Shown: piece by piece, positions 12,954 to 24,709 of the stretch
Numbering within the stretch: the stretch's first letter is position 1
How the letters are laid out: each line of letters starts with the position of its first letter
Origin: Cardiocondyla obscurior
Lineage: Eukaryota > Arthropoda > Insecta > Hymenoptera > Formicidae
Length of the DNA stretch: 64,000 bases
Assembly (NCBI RefSeq): GCF_019399895.1
Contig: NC_091869.1
Coordinates: forward strand, 3,410,001-3,474,000
Reading direction: 5' to 3'
Made by a program: the position numbers and the translations under genes
Notes under the pieces: generated by a model
Told to the model about the DNA's origin: nothing
Database searches by the model: none
What the model saw: the letters and a program-made list of their open reading frames with translations, nothing else

Positions 12954-14276
12954 CCCGGCCACCTTCTCTTTTCCATTCTTCCTCTCCCTTTCTGGCCGCC
13001 TCTATCACGTATCCTCTCCGACCCTTCCCGACGGCTATACCTTCCTCTTTTTACCTTTCGTCTTCTCCCGTGTCTTTTTTCTCCCGTCTCGTTCGATTAT
13101 TCTTTTTCTCTTTCCTCTTTAACCCCTGACGACTCATCCTACTGTCGAACCACCCCTCGGCCACCCTATATCCGCTCGCACGCTATGGGGTAGTTTAGCA
13201 TCTCGGCCCTACGAAGCGAACCACCCCCTCCCTCGTTGTCCCTTTTCGCTTCAAACTGCGTCACGCCGTATCGGTTTTTTTTTCTTTCGTGATACGGCGA
13301 TACGTAAAAAAAAAAAATGTAACACCCCTGTTTCTTAGTGAGAAAAAAAATCGACTAGGTGGTCGGTGAAACAAAATATTGGCGTATCTTTTACGCTTCC
13401 GTGATATAAATGACAGAAAATCCGAAGTAAAGCGATGTGCCGTAGAAAGTTTTTCTAAACGCTTGCGGCAAAATGCGCCGGAGAATTTGCCGAGACACGT
13501 CTTGTTAAACAACGCGAGCTCGCGGGCGAGCCATCAAGTTTGATTGAAATATTACACCACGGCGAATTCTGTAATTACGATAGGCGGCTATTAATAATTG
13601 TTTACCGCAGTTGGGTGGAAATTACTCTTACGCCACGCGCTTCGGCGAGGCGCCGTGAGATACTTGGCCGCTACTTTCTAGACGAAATCTCGCGTCCTCT
13701 CGATCCCGCGTGGCATTCCTCTTGTTATCGCGGAACAAGTTTCTTATCCGATAACAATTAGGAGGTGTTTCGCATCGACGCGGAATAGCGCTGAGAAACT
13801 TGCCCAAAAGTTTCCAAGGCGCCCGGCAACTCGCCGGAACAACACCGGGAATGGTCCTTTTCGCCGCGCGAGAATCTTCGCTTATGCATTGTTAAGGGTG
13901 TCGTATCGCGCCCCCCCTCTCCCCCTCTCCTTATCTCTGTCCTCTCTATAGTCTAGGTTGCTTAAATGATCATTAATTAGGATACCGTTTACTTCCTATA
14001 ACGGGCAAAAAGAGAGCAGTGTTGTAGCAAAGACGAAGCGGACGCCGAAGAATTTAACACTCCGCAAGAACCAAAATAGAAAACGAATTGCTACCACAAC
14101 GTGTTTCTCGATAGAAATATTTTTAGCATGCACGTTTTCTCTTATCCGACGTACGAGGAGAAATTAGTGTATATAAATGAATCTCATTATTAAAGAAAAA
14201 GAAAAAAAAAAAATTTTATGTTGCTTCAACCTGTTACATCGAAAACATTGAAGAAGAGTGAATTCTTGTTTTGCAG

Positions 14277-14419
14277 AGAACGGCCTGCCGAGAAGATTAC
14301 GAACGGCTTATACGAACACCCAACTTCTCGAGCTGGAGAAAGAGTTTCATTTCAACAAGTATCTTTGCCGACCGCGAAGGATAGAGATCGCGGCCTCGTT
14401 AGATCTTACAGAGAGACAG
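14277..14419 (+). CDS. pb: pb homeobox exon, 5' part (homeodomain residues 1-44)
   Basis: The acceptor TTTTGCAG ends at 14276. The exon opens in phase 1 (two bases complete a Glu codon if the previous exon ends in G), then reads NGLPRRLRTAYTNTQLLELE. It ends with a CAG codon at the GTACTA donor (14420). The preceding exon is not in view, so this coding segment cannot be given a start codon here; the ATG at 14258 lies inside the intron and is not a real start. Confidence 0.93.
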
Positions 14420-16500
14420 GTACTAAATCATTTATTACGCTTTTTTTTACTTCTAATGCTTCCGACACTTTTTTTTTTTAATCTATACTATTTTTATATT
14501 GCTTTATATTTTTTATAATTATTTTATTTTATATTTTGCTTTATATTATTTTATATTTAAAATAATAGAATCTGAATAACCGCATAAATGTTATCTCTTA
14601 CCTCCAGGTAAAGGTTTGGTTTCAAAATCGGCGGATGAAGCACAAGCGGCAAACTCTCAGCAAAGAGGACGGCGACGAGAAGGACGGTTCTACTTCGGAC
14701 GGCATGGAAAAGACCAAGAGCGACAAAATGTTATCGGGCGACGACGAGAAGAAAAGCTGTCATAACTGTGATATTTCGGGCGTCGGCGACGTTGGAAGCA
14801 CTCTCACCGGCGACGTCACTGACTTGGGCTCTTCCGGGCGGAGGAACAGTAACAACAATAATACACCTGGGGCAACGAATAACAACAACAACAGCAATCC
14901 TGGTTTTAGCACAAACAGCAACGGTGCCAGCAGCGTCGGCAGCACTAACAGCGTGTCCAGCTCATTCGAGAAGATGATAGTGGACGACGATTCAAGGTCG
15001 CAAGACGGCAGCGAAGTGACGTCGCCGAGCGTGACGAAAAAATTATCGGGTGAAGTGAGGGTGAAGGTCGAGGGCGGCCATAAAAGTCCGAACGCGGCGA
15101 AGCAGCAGCAGATCTCGGTAAGCAAGAAATCGCCGTCGGCTAGCGCGAAAGACATGTGCTCGGTGAACAGCAACGGCGTATTGCTAGCCATGCCGGACTC
15201 GACGGTAAGCACGCCGGTTCTACCAGGTCAAAGCTCCACGAGAAGTCTCACTCCGTCCTCGACACCGGGCACTCCCGTTTCCGTCCAGCTTCAGCAGGGC
15301 AGCCCGCTCGGTATCCAGCAGGCGACTCACACGGCCTATATGCAGAGACCGCGAAGCTCGCCGTCTTCGACAACTTCCTCGTTACCGGGCCCGATGCTAC
15401 ACGCCTCCGCAAACCCAGGAACGATGTCGCCGCACGGTAGTCGGAACATCTCGAACAGCCAGCAAGCGCACTTCCAGCAGCAGAACGTGTACCAGCCTAC
15501 ACCGGCCATCGATTACCGAAACGGCGTACCTGCCAATAGGCAGAGTATACCCACGGCGTCGCAGCAGGCCCAGTCGAGCAATTATTGCGCCAGAGATACG
15601 TATCAACAGCCGAGAATTTCCTATCCGAGCGAAGTGAACCCTTTGTACGTCAGGCAGAATCAAACCGTGGGCTCGCGAGTCGCCCACCACGTGAGAACCG
15701 GCGCGACGTCGAGATCGATGTACGGCGCAAATATGCAATTTCATCAACAACATTTGCAATATGGCAGTACCGGCGAATACAACGGATATCCCCAAGCCGG
15801 GCCGCCTTATCACGCCTATCACCGAGGTATGCAAGGTACCAGTGCGTACAATACGAATCAAGGATACACGGCGACGCAAAGCGAGCAGAACGCCGACGGC
15901 TACATGGCGCCTGGGAATTACGGTTATTCCGCCGGCGGTGGTTATCACGGAGCCGGCGAAAATCTGACTGCACATGGATCCGCCCCCGCGCAGACCGGGC
16001 AGCACTATTTCAACGACATTCAACAGCAGCAGCAGCACCCGCAGCAGCACACTGCCGAGAGTTACGTCACTCATCAGCCACCGATGCACCCGAGTTCTGG
16101 CGAGTACCGACCGGGAAATAGTCATCCGGCAAAGTGTCATCCAGGACCATACTTCGAACAAACCAGCGGCCAACTGCACCACGTTCACCAGGGTGGTGAA
16201 GCATCTAGCATCCCGAACAGCTACGTGTCGTCGCCCGACCCGTTTCCGGCGCCCGGTATGACGACGACCGCAACGGCGATCGCGGCTGCGACCGCGGCAG
16301 TTATCACGCCACCAGGAAGCGGCGGGCAGGCCGACGGGAACGGCGAGTCCTACGGCAGCTACGGAAATTTCTACGGCGAGCCAGTGCACACCGCCGCGGC
16401 GCCGCCGCCGTCCGCCGACAACAGCAACAGCTCGTCCGATTTCAACTTTTTGAGCAACCTAGCGAACGATTTCGTGCCCGAATACTACCAGCTCAGCTGA
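14277..16500 (+). CDS. pb: Hox2-class homeodomain protein Proboscipedia (3' part: homeobox and C-terminus)
   Basis: Sequence-specific nuclear transcription factor that specifies mouthpart (labial palp, maxillary) identity in insects. Two coding exons are visible: 14277-14419 and 14608-16500, joined across a 188-bp intron (donor GTACTA, acceptor CTCCAG). The homeodomain is 14288-14419 plus 14608-14655. It contains LEKEFHFNKYLCRPRRIEIA and, in helix 3, VKVWFQNRRMKHKRQ with Gln50 and Asn51. The intron falls between residues 44 and 45, the known pb position. The remaining roughly 610 residues are low-complexity: Asn/Ser-rich near 14850-14980, Gln-rich and Tyr/Gly-rich later, an Ala run near 16270, and a compact conserved-looking end EYYQLS. 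Visible length is 677 residues after the split codon; the N-terminus with YPWM is missing from the window. It is parallel to and upstream of labial. No frameshift is seen. Confidence 0.95.
14608..16500 (+). CDS. pb: pb homeobox exon, 3' part and C-terminal exon
   Basis: This exon begins with GTAAAGGTTTGG (V-K-V-W), directly after CAG at 14605-14607, and is open for 630 codons to TGA at 16498-16500. A first-ATG reading would begin at 14635 (the Met of RRMK), which is inside the homeodomain, so that is not a start. An antisense open frame of 330 codons over 15397-16389 is a by-product of codon bias. Confidence 0.94.
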   Translation, partial: VKVWFQNRRMKHKRQTLSKEDGDEKDGSTSDGMEKTKSDKMLSGDDEKKSCHNCDISGVGDVGSTLTGDVTDLGSSGRRNSNNNNTPGATNNNNNSNPGFSTNSNGASSVGSTNSVSSSFEKMIVDDDSRSQDGSEVTSPSVTKKLSGEVRVKVEGGHKSPNAAKQQQISVSKKSPSASAKDMCSVNSNGVLLAMPDSTVSTPVLPGQSSTRSLTPSSTPGTPVSVQLQQGSPLGIQQATHTAYMQRPRSSPSSTTSSLPGPMLHASANPGTMSPHGSRNISNSQQAHFQQQNVYQPTPAIDYRNGVPANRQSIPTASQQAQSSNYCARDTYQQPRISYPSEVNPLYVRQNQTVGSRVAHHVRTGATSRSMYGANMQFHQQHLQYGSTGEYNGYPQAGPPYHAYHRGMQGTSAYNTNQGYTATQSEQNADGYMAPGNYGYSAGGGYHGAGENLTAHGSAPAQTGQHYFNDIQQQQQHPQQHTAESYVTHQPPMHPSSGEYRPGNSHPAKCHPGPYFEQTSGQLHHVHQGGEASSIPNSYVSSPDPFPAPGMTTTATAIAAATAAVITPPGSGGQADGNGESYGSYGNFYGEPVHTAAAPPPSADNSNSSSDFNFLSNLANDFVPEYYQLS

Positions 16501-18531
16501 GTCCACGAGACCGAGAATTCCTGCCAGCTGGATTGGGGCGACGAGCAGTGCCTGCTCAATGCCTTGTATTGAAGCTGACGCCGTGCGTGAGAATCCACGA
16601 GATTTGTAAATACGCCTCTAATATACGTGATTCAATTCCGCGTGTAAATGAGAATCTTGTAAAAATCAAAAGCCCGGCTCGAAAATGTTCCTGTCGGCAC
16701 GTGAGTGCAGATCTATACCGCCCGACCGAGATTGTTTATTCGAATTACGTTGAAATTATTTCCTACGAGATTCTAGTTGCGTTGAATTGAGGCACCGGTT
16801 TATAAAGAATTCTGGCGAGGTGTAACGAAGGAAATACAAGCATATCCGGGAGATCCGATTTACCAGCGAAATCGTCGACCGTTCTAAAATACAGCTATAA
16901 GAACGATATTAATTTTAATACTCCTCGCTAGACAGGATGCTGCCAGTTTACATTCCAGACATCGCAGGATGTCGCGGGAACATACAACGACGACAACGAG
17001 TGCAATGGTTGTGTTAATTTTAAATTAGAACGACGATCGCCGAACTTCCCTTATTCAGAGCTTTGCAAACTGTGTCGCCCTTTCGCTACGAGCCGCTCTA
17101 AAATCGCAGAGAATGAGAAGTGATCTGCAAGTGATATACGCGAGCTGTGGTTCGCAGATGTACGCGAGGAGTGTTGTAAATACGTCCGAAATTTGTGAAA
17201 GCTCAACGGCGTGGTTTTCGCGAGTGGAAAGCGCGGAGTGCAAGTGCAATCTTCTTAGTACGTCGTTAAAATGTTCGAAATCAAGTCCGCGTAGATCACC
17301 GAGGTCGCGTTCCTTTCGTTTTCAACGTTCGGTCATCGGTAGAGAACGCGTGCTTGATCGGGGCGTTTAATTTTACTTGACAATCTCGATCCGAAGATAT
17401 TTTCGCAAATTACAGTCCGCAAACGTTCAATTTCTGTGCGACGGCTAGCAGGACAGCGAGGTCGTTCGGTTTGAAACGGGGCCCCGAGATTGTGGGTGCA
17501 CGTGAGCAATAATTAACAATGGAATTGTGTACATATATATCATATGAAAAGTAGATTAATCGAACACGAATGAATAAGAAAAACCGCATTTATACATACA
17601 CAGTCACGACTACTATATCGAATGTACGACTTCTGAAAAAAAAAAAAAAAAAAAGTGAAACTAGGTACAATCCGTTAGTTTTAATTAAACGCAGGAAATA
17701 GATGTCTATATCTCTCGCTTGTAAAAGGCAGCCCTCCAGCCGAACGTGGAAAATAGTTGATAAGCAACGGCATTGTTCGGTAGAAATACCGCATCTGCAG
17801 CTGTATAAAAATCCGTGAATTCAATCGCCGCGTACTCTTAAATTCTCCGCTGAATCTAAAAGCAGGCGCCAATTAAAGCAACGAATTTTTTAACAGTCGC
17901 AAATGTGGCACTCCTCCCGAACGCGAATCGATCATTTGGCCACCATTGCGGAAAGAGAGATGCACTTGTAAAAAATATTGCGCCGTTCGTTTTGTGAAAA
18001 AATGAAGCGAGCTTCGAAATCAATTTCAATCGATATTCCGTGTCGCGGAGCGTCGTCAAGCAATATTCCGAATAAACGATCCACCGTTTTCCGATCGCGG
18101 GGAATGTATTTGTTACAATTGTACAAACGCAGGTTCGTCATTTTTTCACAAATCGCCGTTCCCTTTTCGTTTTTCGAAACTCCACTAGAGCGCTACTCTA
18201 AGCGAACCAAATAAATTATTGACTCACCATAAACAATATAAAGATAAAAATAAAAAAAAAAACGTAGGTAGGGACCGTAACTTTAATTTTCACCTCGCGA
18301 CAAGCATATTTAATACGCAGCCCGTTTTGTATAAAACACTAGGCGCCGTCATTGTTCATATAAAGACTCTCATGTACATACGATAGCCGTATACATTGTT
18401 TATTCATTCTGATTACGTAATTGTGTTATACAAGTGAGCCCTCGACACGGTAAACGAAGTTATACGTGTACATTCACTCACCGGTACATTTGACAAATAC
18501 AGATCATAGCGAAAAGTAACGTGAGCGTTTT

Positions 18532-18533
<2 letters not shown>
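16501..18533 (+). other. pb 3' UTR and downstream flank
   Basis: No coding region is recognised after the pb stop. Candidate AATAAA hexamers occur at 18071-18076 and 18210-18215. Either could be a pb poly(A) signal, giving a 3' UTR of about 1.6-1.7 kb, but AATAAA is frequent in AT-rich DNA and no cleavage evidence is available. A run of 17 A at about 17636-17654 is simple sequence. Confidence 0.35.

Positions 18534-18583
<50 letters not shown>
18534..18583. repeat. (CT)n microsatellite
   Basis: A perfect 50-bp CT run, (GA)n on the other strand, 2 kb after the pb stop. It is the second of three GAGA-type tracts associated with pb and lab in this window. Confidence 0.92.
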
Positions 18584-18584
<1 letters not shown>

Positions 18585-19177
18585 ACATTTTCCCTCCCGC
18601 TCCCTGTTTTATTTTTTTTCCCCCGGCTCGATTAAAAAAGCGAGGCGTATGGAATCGTATGCAATCTAACGGATGATACAGAAAACCATGACTTTAACGA
18701 AGGAGTGACCATGAACGGGGGCGAAACGCGTAAATTTTGATCACAGTCGGCTCGCCCGCGCCGGCGATGAAAGTGACGATGATAGATGGCCCGAAATATC
18801 GGGGCAATCGAACTGAAATATTATTCTTAGCAGCATCCTTACGCCGCGTCAACTTCGTACTCTATTTAGAGATTAACGCGCCATTTATTACGTCAGAGGA
18901 ATCCCCATACGCGTAAATTGATTTATTATGGTCGCGCAAAACTAGGAAAAAAATAAAAAAAAAAAATTAACCGAGACATGTTGTAATACAATAAGTTGCG
19001 TGTTATCTGGAAAAAATTTCGTTACTGTCGGGACGACGAGACAATAGTACCATGGTAATTGCGACGGCGGGAATCGCGAATCGCGACGCTTTGTACAAAA
19101 TCACAACTTTGACGAAAGAAGCTCAAATCGAGAGTCCCGCACATCGGTAGGACGGACGGCTGTGTCAGTGAAGAGAC

Positions 19178-19193
19178 TGACAATGATGGATGA
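19178..19193 (+). promoter_or_regulatory. Candidate Hth + Exd/Labial composite site
   Basis: TGACA at 19178-19182 is followed after one base by TGATGGATGA at 19184-19193. The second motif fits the Exd/Hox1 consensus TGATNNATKR with the GG centre preferred by Labial/Hox1 complexes, and TGACA is the Hth/Meis half site. The adjacent arrangement resembles known labial and Hoxb1 autoregulatory elements. It lies 14 kb upstream of the labial start. Function is not shown by sequence alone. Confidence 0.35.
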
Positions 19194-22100
19194 CTGCGCG
19201 TGATGCGTGTGAGTCAAGCCCATACGACGCCATGGCTCCGAGCTCATATGTGACCTCCGGTACGAGCCGGGCCGAACTGTTGCTATCGCTGCATCTGTGC
19301 AGAACACCCTCCCGAAACACGATCCCCGATCGGCGATCCTCCCTACATCGGCTAATTTCTCCGAGCTATTAACTTTTTCTCCGACCAGCGAAAGCCTCGC
19401 AGATAGAAGAGAGAAAAACGAAAAGAGAAATGAAGTCGGAGGAGAGGTTTAGAAAATTGCGTTTTATGGCCTACAGTCTTAGCTCTTCGCGCGTCACTTT
19501 CGAACAAAATTTTCGGGAGCCGTTGTAGCCGAGCGAACGTCTCGATAAGGATTTGCGTCCGTTTTGAAATATATCTTCATCGCCGATTATGCGGTCGCAT
19601 CGAGGGTGGACTTCAACGCTGCAGGGTCAAGGGTTACCGTCCCCGAGTCGTACGCGACGCCTGCCCTTTCCGTCCAACCGTCGCGGCCATAAATCTTACG
19701 ATCGTCAAGGGACGACTCATTCACGCCACTTTGCTTTCCATCCGATATCCGCTAGCCAGAGAACGCATGGATTTCTATGACTTTCACCTCGGTCGTTTCC
19801 AGTACTCGCGCTGCATAACGTTTTCATTTTTCGTCAATAAAAATTTGTTAATCTTTTTGCAAAATAGATCGATTCGTTCATTCTCTTAGGCCGCGTGTGA
19901 TTAATTAACGCAAAGGTTTCCAGGATCGCTGCGTTTGTCTTCGTTTAATCGATTTCGCGCGGCGCTCTTGAGACAAAGAGCCCGAATCGAAAGGCATCCC
20001 GGAATGGAAGGCGGCAAGACACAAGTAGCCAGCGTAACGATTCTTATTTTCTTTTTCTTCCGGGACGTGCGCGCGCGAGCGCGCTCACGTGCAAGAGAGA
20101 GAAATGTCGTTAACGCTTAAATGTTAATAAATGTAGATAGGGAATAGGGGGTCCTCTATATCGGACAGGTAGACGCTCACCTGAGCGCCCGGTGACTAAG
20201 TGAAGAAGGTAAGAAAGCGCTGCTACGCCGGCGGCTGCTTTTGAGGCTCGGTTTGTCATGGTTCGCATGATAGATGGAGGAAGCGGGAGCTTCGACTCTT
20301 CAATGTATATATATAATGCGCGCGTGTATGTGCACGGTGTTGAGTTTTAACCACGAGGACACCTTGCAATCGTCCGCTAACTCGTTCACCTACCGCAAAT
20401 AGAATCCTACACGCCGCGCGTGCTGCCGATGACGAGTTCACGAAATTTGTTTCCAACCGACCCTTCCGTTTCTAACACCCCTCTTCGCGAAATGTATACT
20501 AAAGATAACGATTGGCGTACAATTTAAGTATACACGCTTGTAAGTTGCAATTTCGGCCCATCAAGAGAGACGAGAACGAATTTCCACGAGCGGGTGCCTT
20601 CGCGTTCGCGGCCGATTCGCTCATTTGTAAGCAACTCCGCGATACGACGGGTAGGTAATGTGCGAAAGCCTCCGCCGCATTACAATTGCAGATATGAGCC
20701 GTATCTTGAAGAATAATGAGGCCCACAGCGAAGAAATTAATAAACGTAAGTAGTAAACGTTGGTAAAAGTTGCTGAGTAAGTCAAATATGACTTCTTGTA
20801 CATTAGCGCGACCTTATAACTGTTATTATTATTTTTCTTTTTCTACTATCGCGCCGCGAGGTAACTTTAATAATGCATAGTAATACGCAATAGTGACTTA
20901 ATATTTTTAATCACACGATTCGCATTTAAATAAACTTACACGAGTTGTCCGATTAATAATTTTCGAGTTGTTTGCTATAAAATCAACGGTAACATTAGCA
21001 AACAGAATTTTTGGTAACGAGCTTGTTCGACGTTAGAACAATAAAATCGGAGTAATGAGTTCTATTTGGTACCAAAAATTTTCGGATAATAATTAGATTA
21101 ATCGTAATCGAGAAGAAGAACAACCCTCCCCGATTGAGAGTTGTGTCGGGATGAGACGACAAATCGGTCGCAGGCGAATGCCGCGTACGCGTGTAACGGA
21201 GCAGAACGGCCCTATAAAATGACTAATGATGTAAGGTGGGTGTAAAGTGAAGCGGCTATTGATTCGTAGACGCATAAATGACACGTCTATCGGCTACCGA
21301 GGCCACCAGTCATGCTGAGGTTTCAACTCTTAGCACGGTGAACCCCCGAAATCTCCTCACTCAACGACCCGGTAGCTATAGAGACGATGATAAACGGTCC
21401 ATAGTAGCTGCAGAAGCTGCGGTTTACAATTACCCAGTAATATCTTCTTGCTTTCAAACCGCGTAAGGGGGAGGCGGGGGTATCAGCAATCTGTTAATTT
21501 TTAATCAGCACTAATACAATTGTAACAAGGGAGATCCAGGTAGGAAACCTAACTACCTCTCGCACATCGTTGGCGTATCAAATATTTAAAGAGAGGTTAA
21601 TCGAACGAGTTGTGGAAATAACGACGTCTATGAATTATTAATAAGCAAATGTGAATAGTAAATTGCGTCAACCGCCGCATCGCGATCATTAGTTCCGTCA
21701 ATGAATACACGGGATAATTGAATAAAATTTAATTCTGCGAAAGGCCGAAGAAGAAATAAGAAAAAAAAAAGAAAAAAAAGAAGAAGAAGAAATGAACGAC
21801 GTGTAATGATAGAAAAGGTGTTTACTTCTGGTTTGACGTGAAATCCAATCAACGTCTCCATTGCGACTTGACCTTACGAGAATTAGGTCGAGGATCCACT
21901 TGGAAGATTAATGTTTAGTCTGATTAGTCTCAGGATCTCCGCGGGACCGGCACCTTGAACCATTAGTCGATTCGTGATCTTTGTTCATCTACTTGCAAAA
22001 GAATTACAAAATCGAGATCCTTATTCTTTCTCTCTCGCACATTTTATTTTGCTTTATGCAAATTGACCATTGTTGATATATTAATTATTAGTAACAGCAT

Positions 22101-24687
22101 TAATTAAAGCAGTTATTTGAGAATTTACATTTTAAATCAATTTTATACCGTTTTATTTATAATTATATTTTATGCATAATTATGTTGAACTGATATTAAT
22201 TTATTCGGTGGATAAGAAACGTTTGAAAAAAAAAAAAAATGCAAATAACATACGACTCCATCGAGATAAAATCGCAAGTTACATGTTGCTTCCGCCGTTT
22301 ATCAGTTACAATGCGCAGGGTTTGTTTATGCATGTTAACATGGCGTCGGCTTGTCTTCCTACCGCCCATAGGTTTGATTTATAGGCGGAGCATCTGACAG
22401 TAGACACCACCCCCAGACTGGAAACAACAGCTGTTTAATATGGAAAAGGGGTAAGAGGGGAAGAGAACTTCCACAAAACTTAGCTAGGTTTATGACATCT
22501 ATCTAATATAAAACAAATTAATTTTTCCTGCCATATCACATGTTGGATGATCTGTGAAAGATCCATTTTCTGCATTACTATTTATGGATACATACTTCTT
22601 TATCGCCTACAAATAATTTATATTTACCCCGTTAAATACCAACAGCAAATGAAAAGGAGATCGACTTTACCACATTCGACTTCCTATCGTGAGAAGTGAA
22701 TTACTAACTGAGAGCAATTTCACTAAAATTCTATAGTTTCCGTAATATTTAATACAGTTGATAACTGACCTTCTGTAGAAAAAAGCTAATACTTTTTACA
22801 TTAACTGTTGATACATTTTATTAATAAAATAATGTCACGTTTACTTTTGCCATCAGTTAAGTATAAATCTAATATCATTTTATGAAAACTTAGGAAATTT
22901 TATTTGTTATAATTGATTTTTAAAACAAACAAAATGTTTAATATTTATACAATACTTGTGTAATTAATTTAATAATAATTGTTATGACACATCTAAATCA
23001 GTAATAAATAAAAAAAATTGTATTAAAGTTAATAAAAAATTAATTGGAGAAGCCAAGAATAAAATCATCTTTCAGTATTATCTAGATAAGGCATTACAAG
23101 ACTTACGATATTTTCGCGTACTATCTTCTGCCATATATTTATACTTATACTTAATAATAAACTGTACCATAATACTTGTTTGCATACTAAAGTGTCATTA
23201 TAATTAATGCAATTTAATTTAAAAAATATGCCTGAATTACGTGCATTTACTTTAATTATATTACGGCAAAATATAATTTGTTCCTTTTTCAAAATAACAT
23301 CGATAAAGTTTGCTCTCAGTTAATATAAGATCCTCGATCGTTTTCAATCGAATAGGACTTCTTAATAGAAACTTCACTCGGGATTGGCAGCATCTGCGAG
23401 AAAGTGGCAGCGGATACGACCTTAGTCGAGCTACGGGAGGGGAATCAGCGATCCGGTGTTGACGCCTGAAATGCTGTCCGATCGATCTTCGTCAGACTTG
23501 ATTTCGCAGCAGTACAATCATCCAACAAATAGAACTGTACGTTGCCCTATGCGGAACCACGTTCCCCAAAAACTTCACAACTGCCGTGCCGTTGTCAACA
23601 GGCTCCGGCCCAAACTCGCGCCTAAACTCCACGGTCTATTCAGTTTAACGGCTTCATTGCTTATCTTCGGACCACGCTAGTTTGAAACGCGATTATAAAG
23701 AATTTCTGTTCGCCGCACCGCGTACCAACCAATGAATCGACCCTCGAAACGTAAAAATTTCAGCTGCGTCGGAATTTTCGACATTGCCGATGTTTAAAAT
23801 AAAAAAATGGAAATCATTATCGATCGCGAAAATTTTTCCTAAATTACGAAATTCATCAAACCACTTCGGTCATCCTTTGATTAATTTAATTAGAAGTTAG
23901 ATTCAATAAAAAATTCAATGAAGAAAGCATGGAAGAGCTTGTTTTACACGAGGCTTCTTTTCTTATCGAGCGTTATTGAATCAGAGATCGCCGATTAAAT
24001 TTAATCGGAGCCTGGTCGACATGTATCTAAGCGCTTTTGCACGCCCTAGGACTCGGAGGAAATTAAATCTTTATGATCTTAACTGCGCCGATTGAGATGT
24101 CTCGTTGGAGGCCAGCTTGTACAGGACACGCGTTTTATCACGTAACGATCAGCGGACACGCATAAGCGGCATGATTGATTCTCCTGCGTGTTACCGTATT
24201 TACCGACGACGTCGTTTTAATTAAAATGTTACTACCCTTAGCGCTGCCGGAAACTGGGCTAATGTGTCAGCTAGAAATGACATTTCACGTTGTTTCGTGA
24301 TTATACGTTTTGTTTAAGGGAAGCGAATTTGACGGCCAAATTTTTCGGCTGTTGTTTTCGTGTACCGCGTTTAAAATTTAAATATAATATCACAATACTT
24401 CTGCATTTATTATTATAAAGCTCAAAGTTTTCTTGATTTAATAATCCTATTAAAAAAAAAAAAAAAGAATTACTTGACGAGTTTGATAAAGTTATATTTA
24501 TGAATAAAATATTGGATATTATCGAGTGAACGTCTTATTCTTCAGCATGAAGGTAAAGTTCGATGAAAAAGCGCAAATATTTCGCCGAAAGTAACGGACA
24601 CGCGAGTGCGCGAGCTAGCAGAGGCGAGCGACAGCAATGGCAACGAGAAGAATGTCATAGCTAGTTGTTTCTGGGCGAAGAGGGAGG

Positions 24688-24709
24688 CTGACACTTTCAT
24701 GATGGATGG
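24688..24709 (+). promoter_or_regulatory. Candidate Hth + Exd/Labial site (TGATGGATGG)
   Basis: TGATGGATGG at 24700-24709 matches the Pbx/Exd-Hox1 site known from Hoxb1 autoregulation, and a TGACA Hth/Meis half site precedes it at about 24689-24693. The site sits in a more GC-rich block (24540-24830) that is open in frames on both strands and stands out from AT-rich flanks. It is about 8.6 kb upstream of the labial start codon. A labial autoregulatory enhancer is the inferred role. Confidence 0.4.

Larger units (their letters stand above)
1..14276 (+). other. Probable large intron of proboscipedia (noncoding)
   Basis: No recognised coding exon lies here. The first pb exon seen starts after a TTTTGCAG acceptor at 14276 in phase 1, so an earlier coding exon must exist. 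I looked for a YPWM-type motif followed by basic residues, as expected for pb, and found none, so the upstream exons probably lie left of position 1. Pb is known in Drosophila to have large introns with regulatory DNA. The stretch holds AT-rich and low-complexity DNA, a (TA)n tract, a two-exon-like repeat at 3067-3340, a (CT)n tract at 12905-12949, and GC-balanced blocks (about 9200-9690 and 10150-10580) that are open in several frames on both strands without recognisable protein similarity. That pattern suggests composition or regulatory DNA rather than genes. Confidence 0.6.

Noticed and set aside
12743..13129. Plus-strand open frames of 93 and 128 codons
   Set aside because: They are products of the (CT)n tract and the following pyrimidine-rich DNA.
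14258..14276. ATG at 14258 as start of a short homeobox protein
   Set aside because: It is in the intron, spans the splice acceptor, and would leave out the rest of the protein; the homeobox exon begins at 14277.
15397..16389. 330-codon open frame on the minus strand
   Set aside because: It lies wholly opposite the pb exon, whose plus-strand frame is strongly supported; it arises from the pb codon composition and has no motif or start context.
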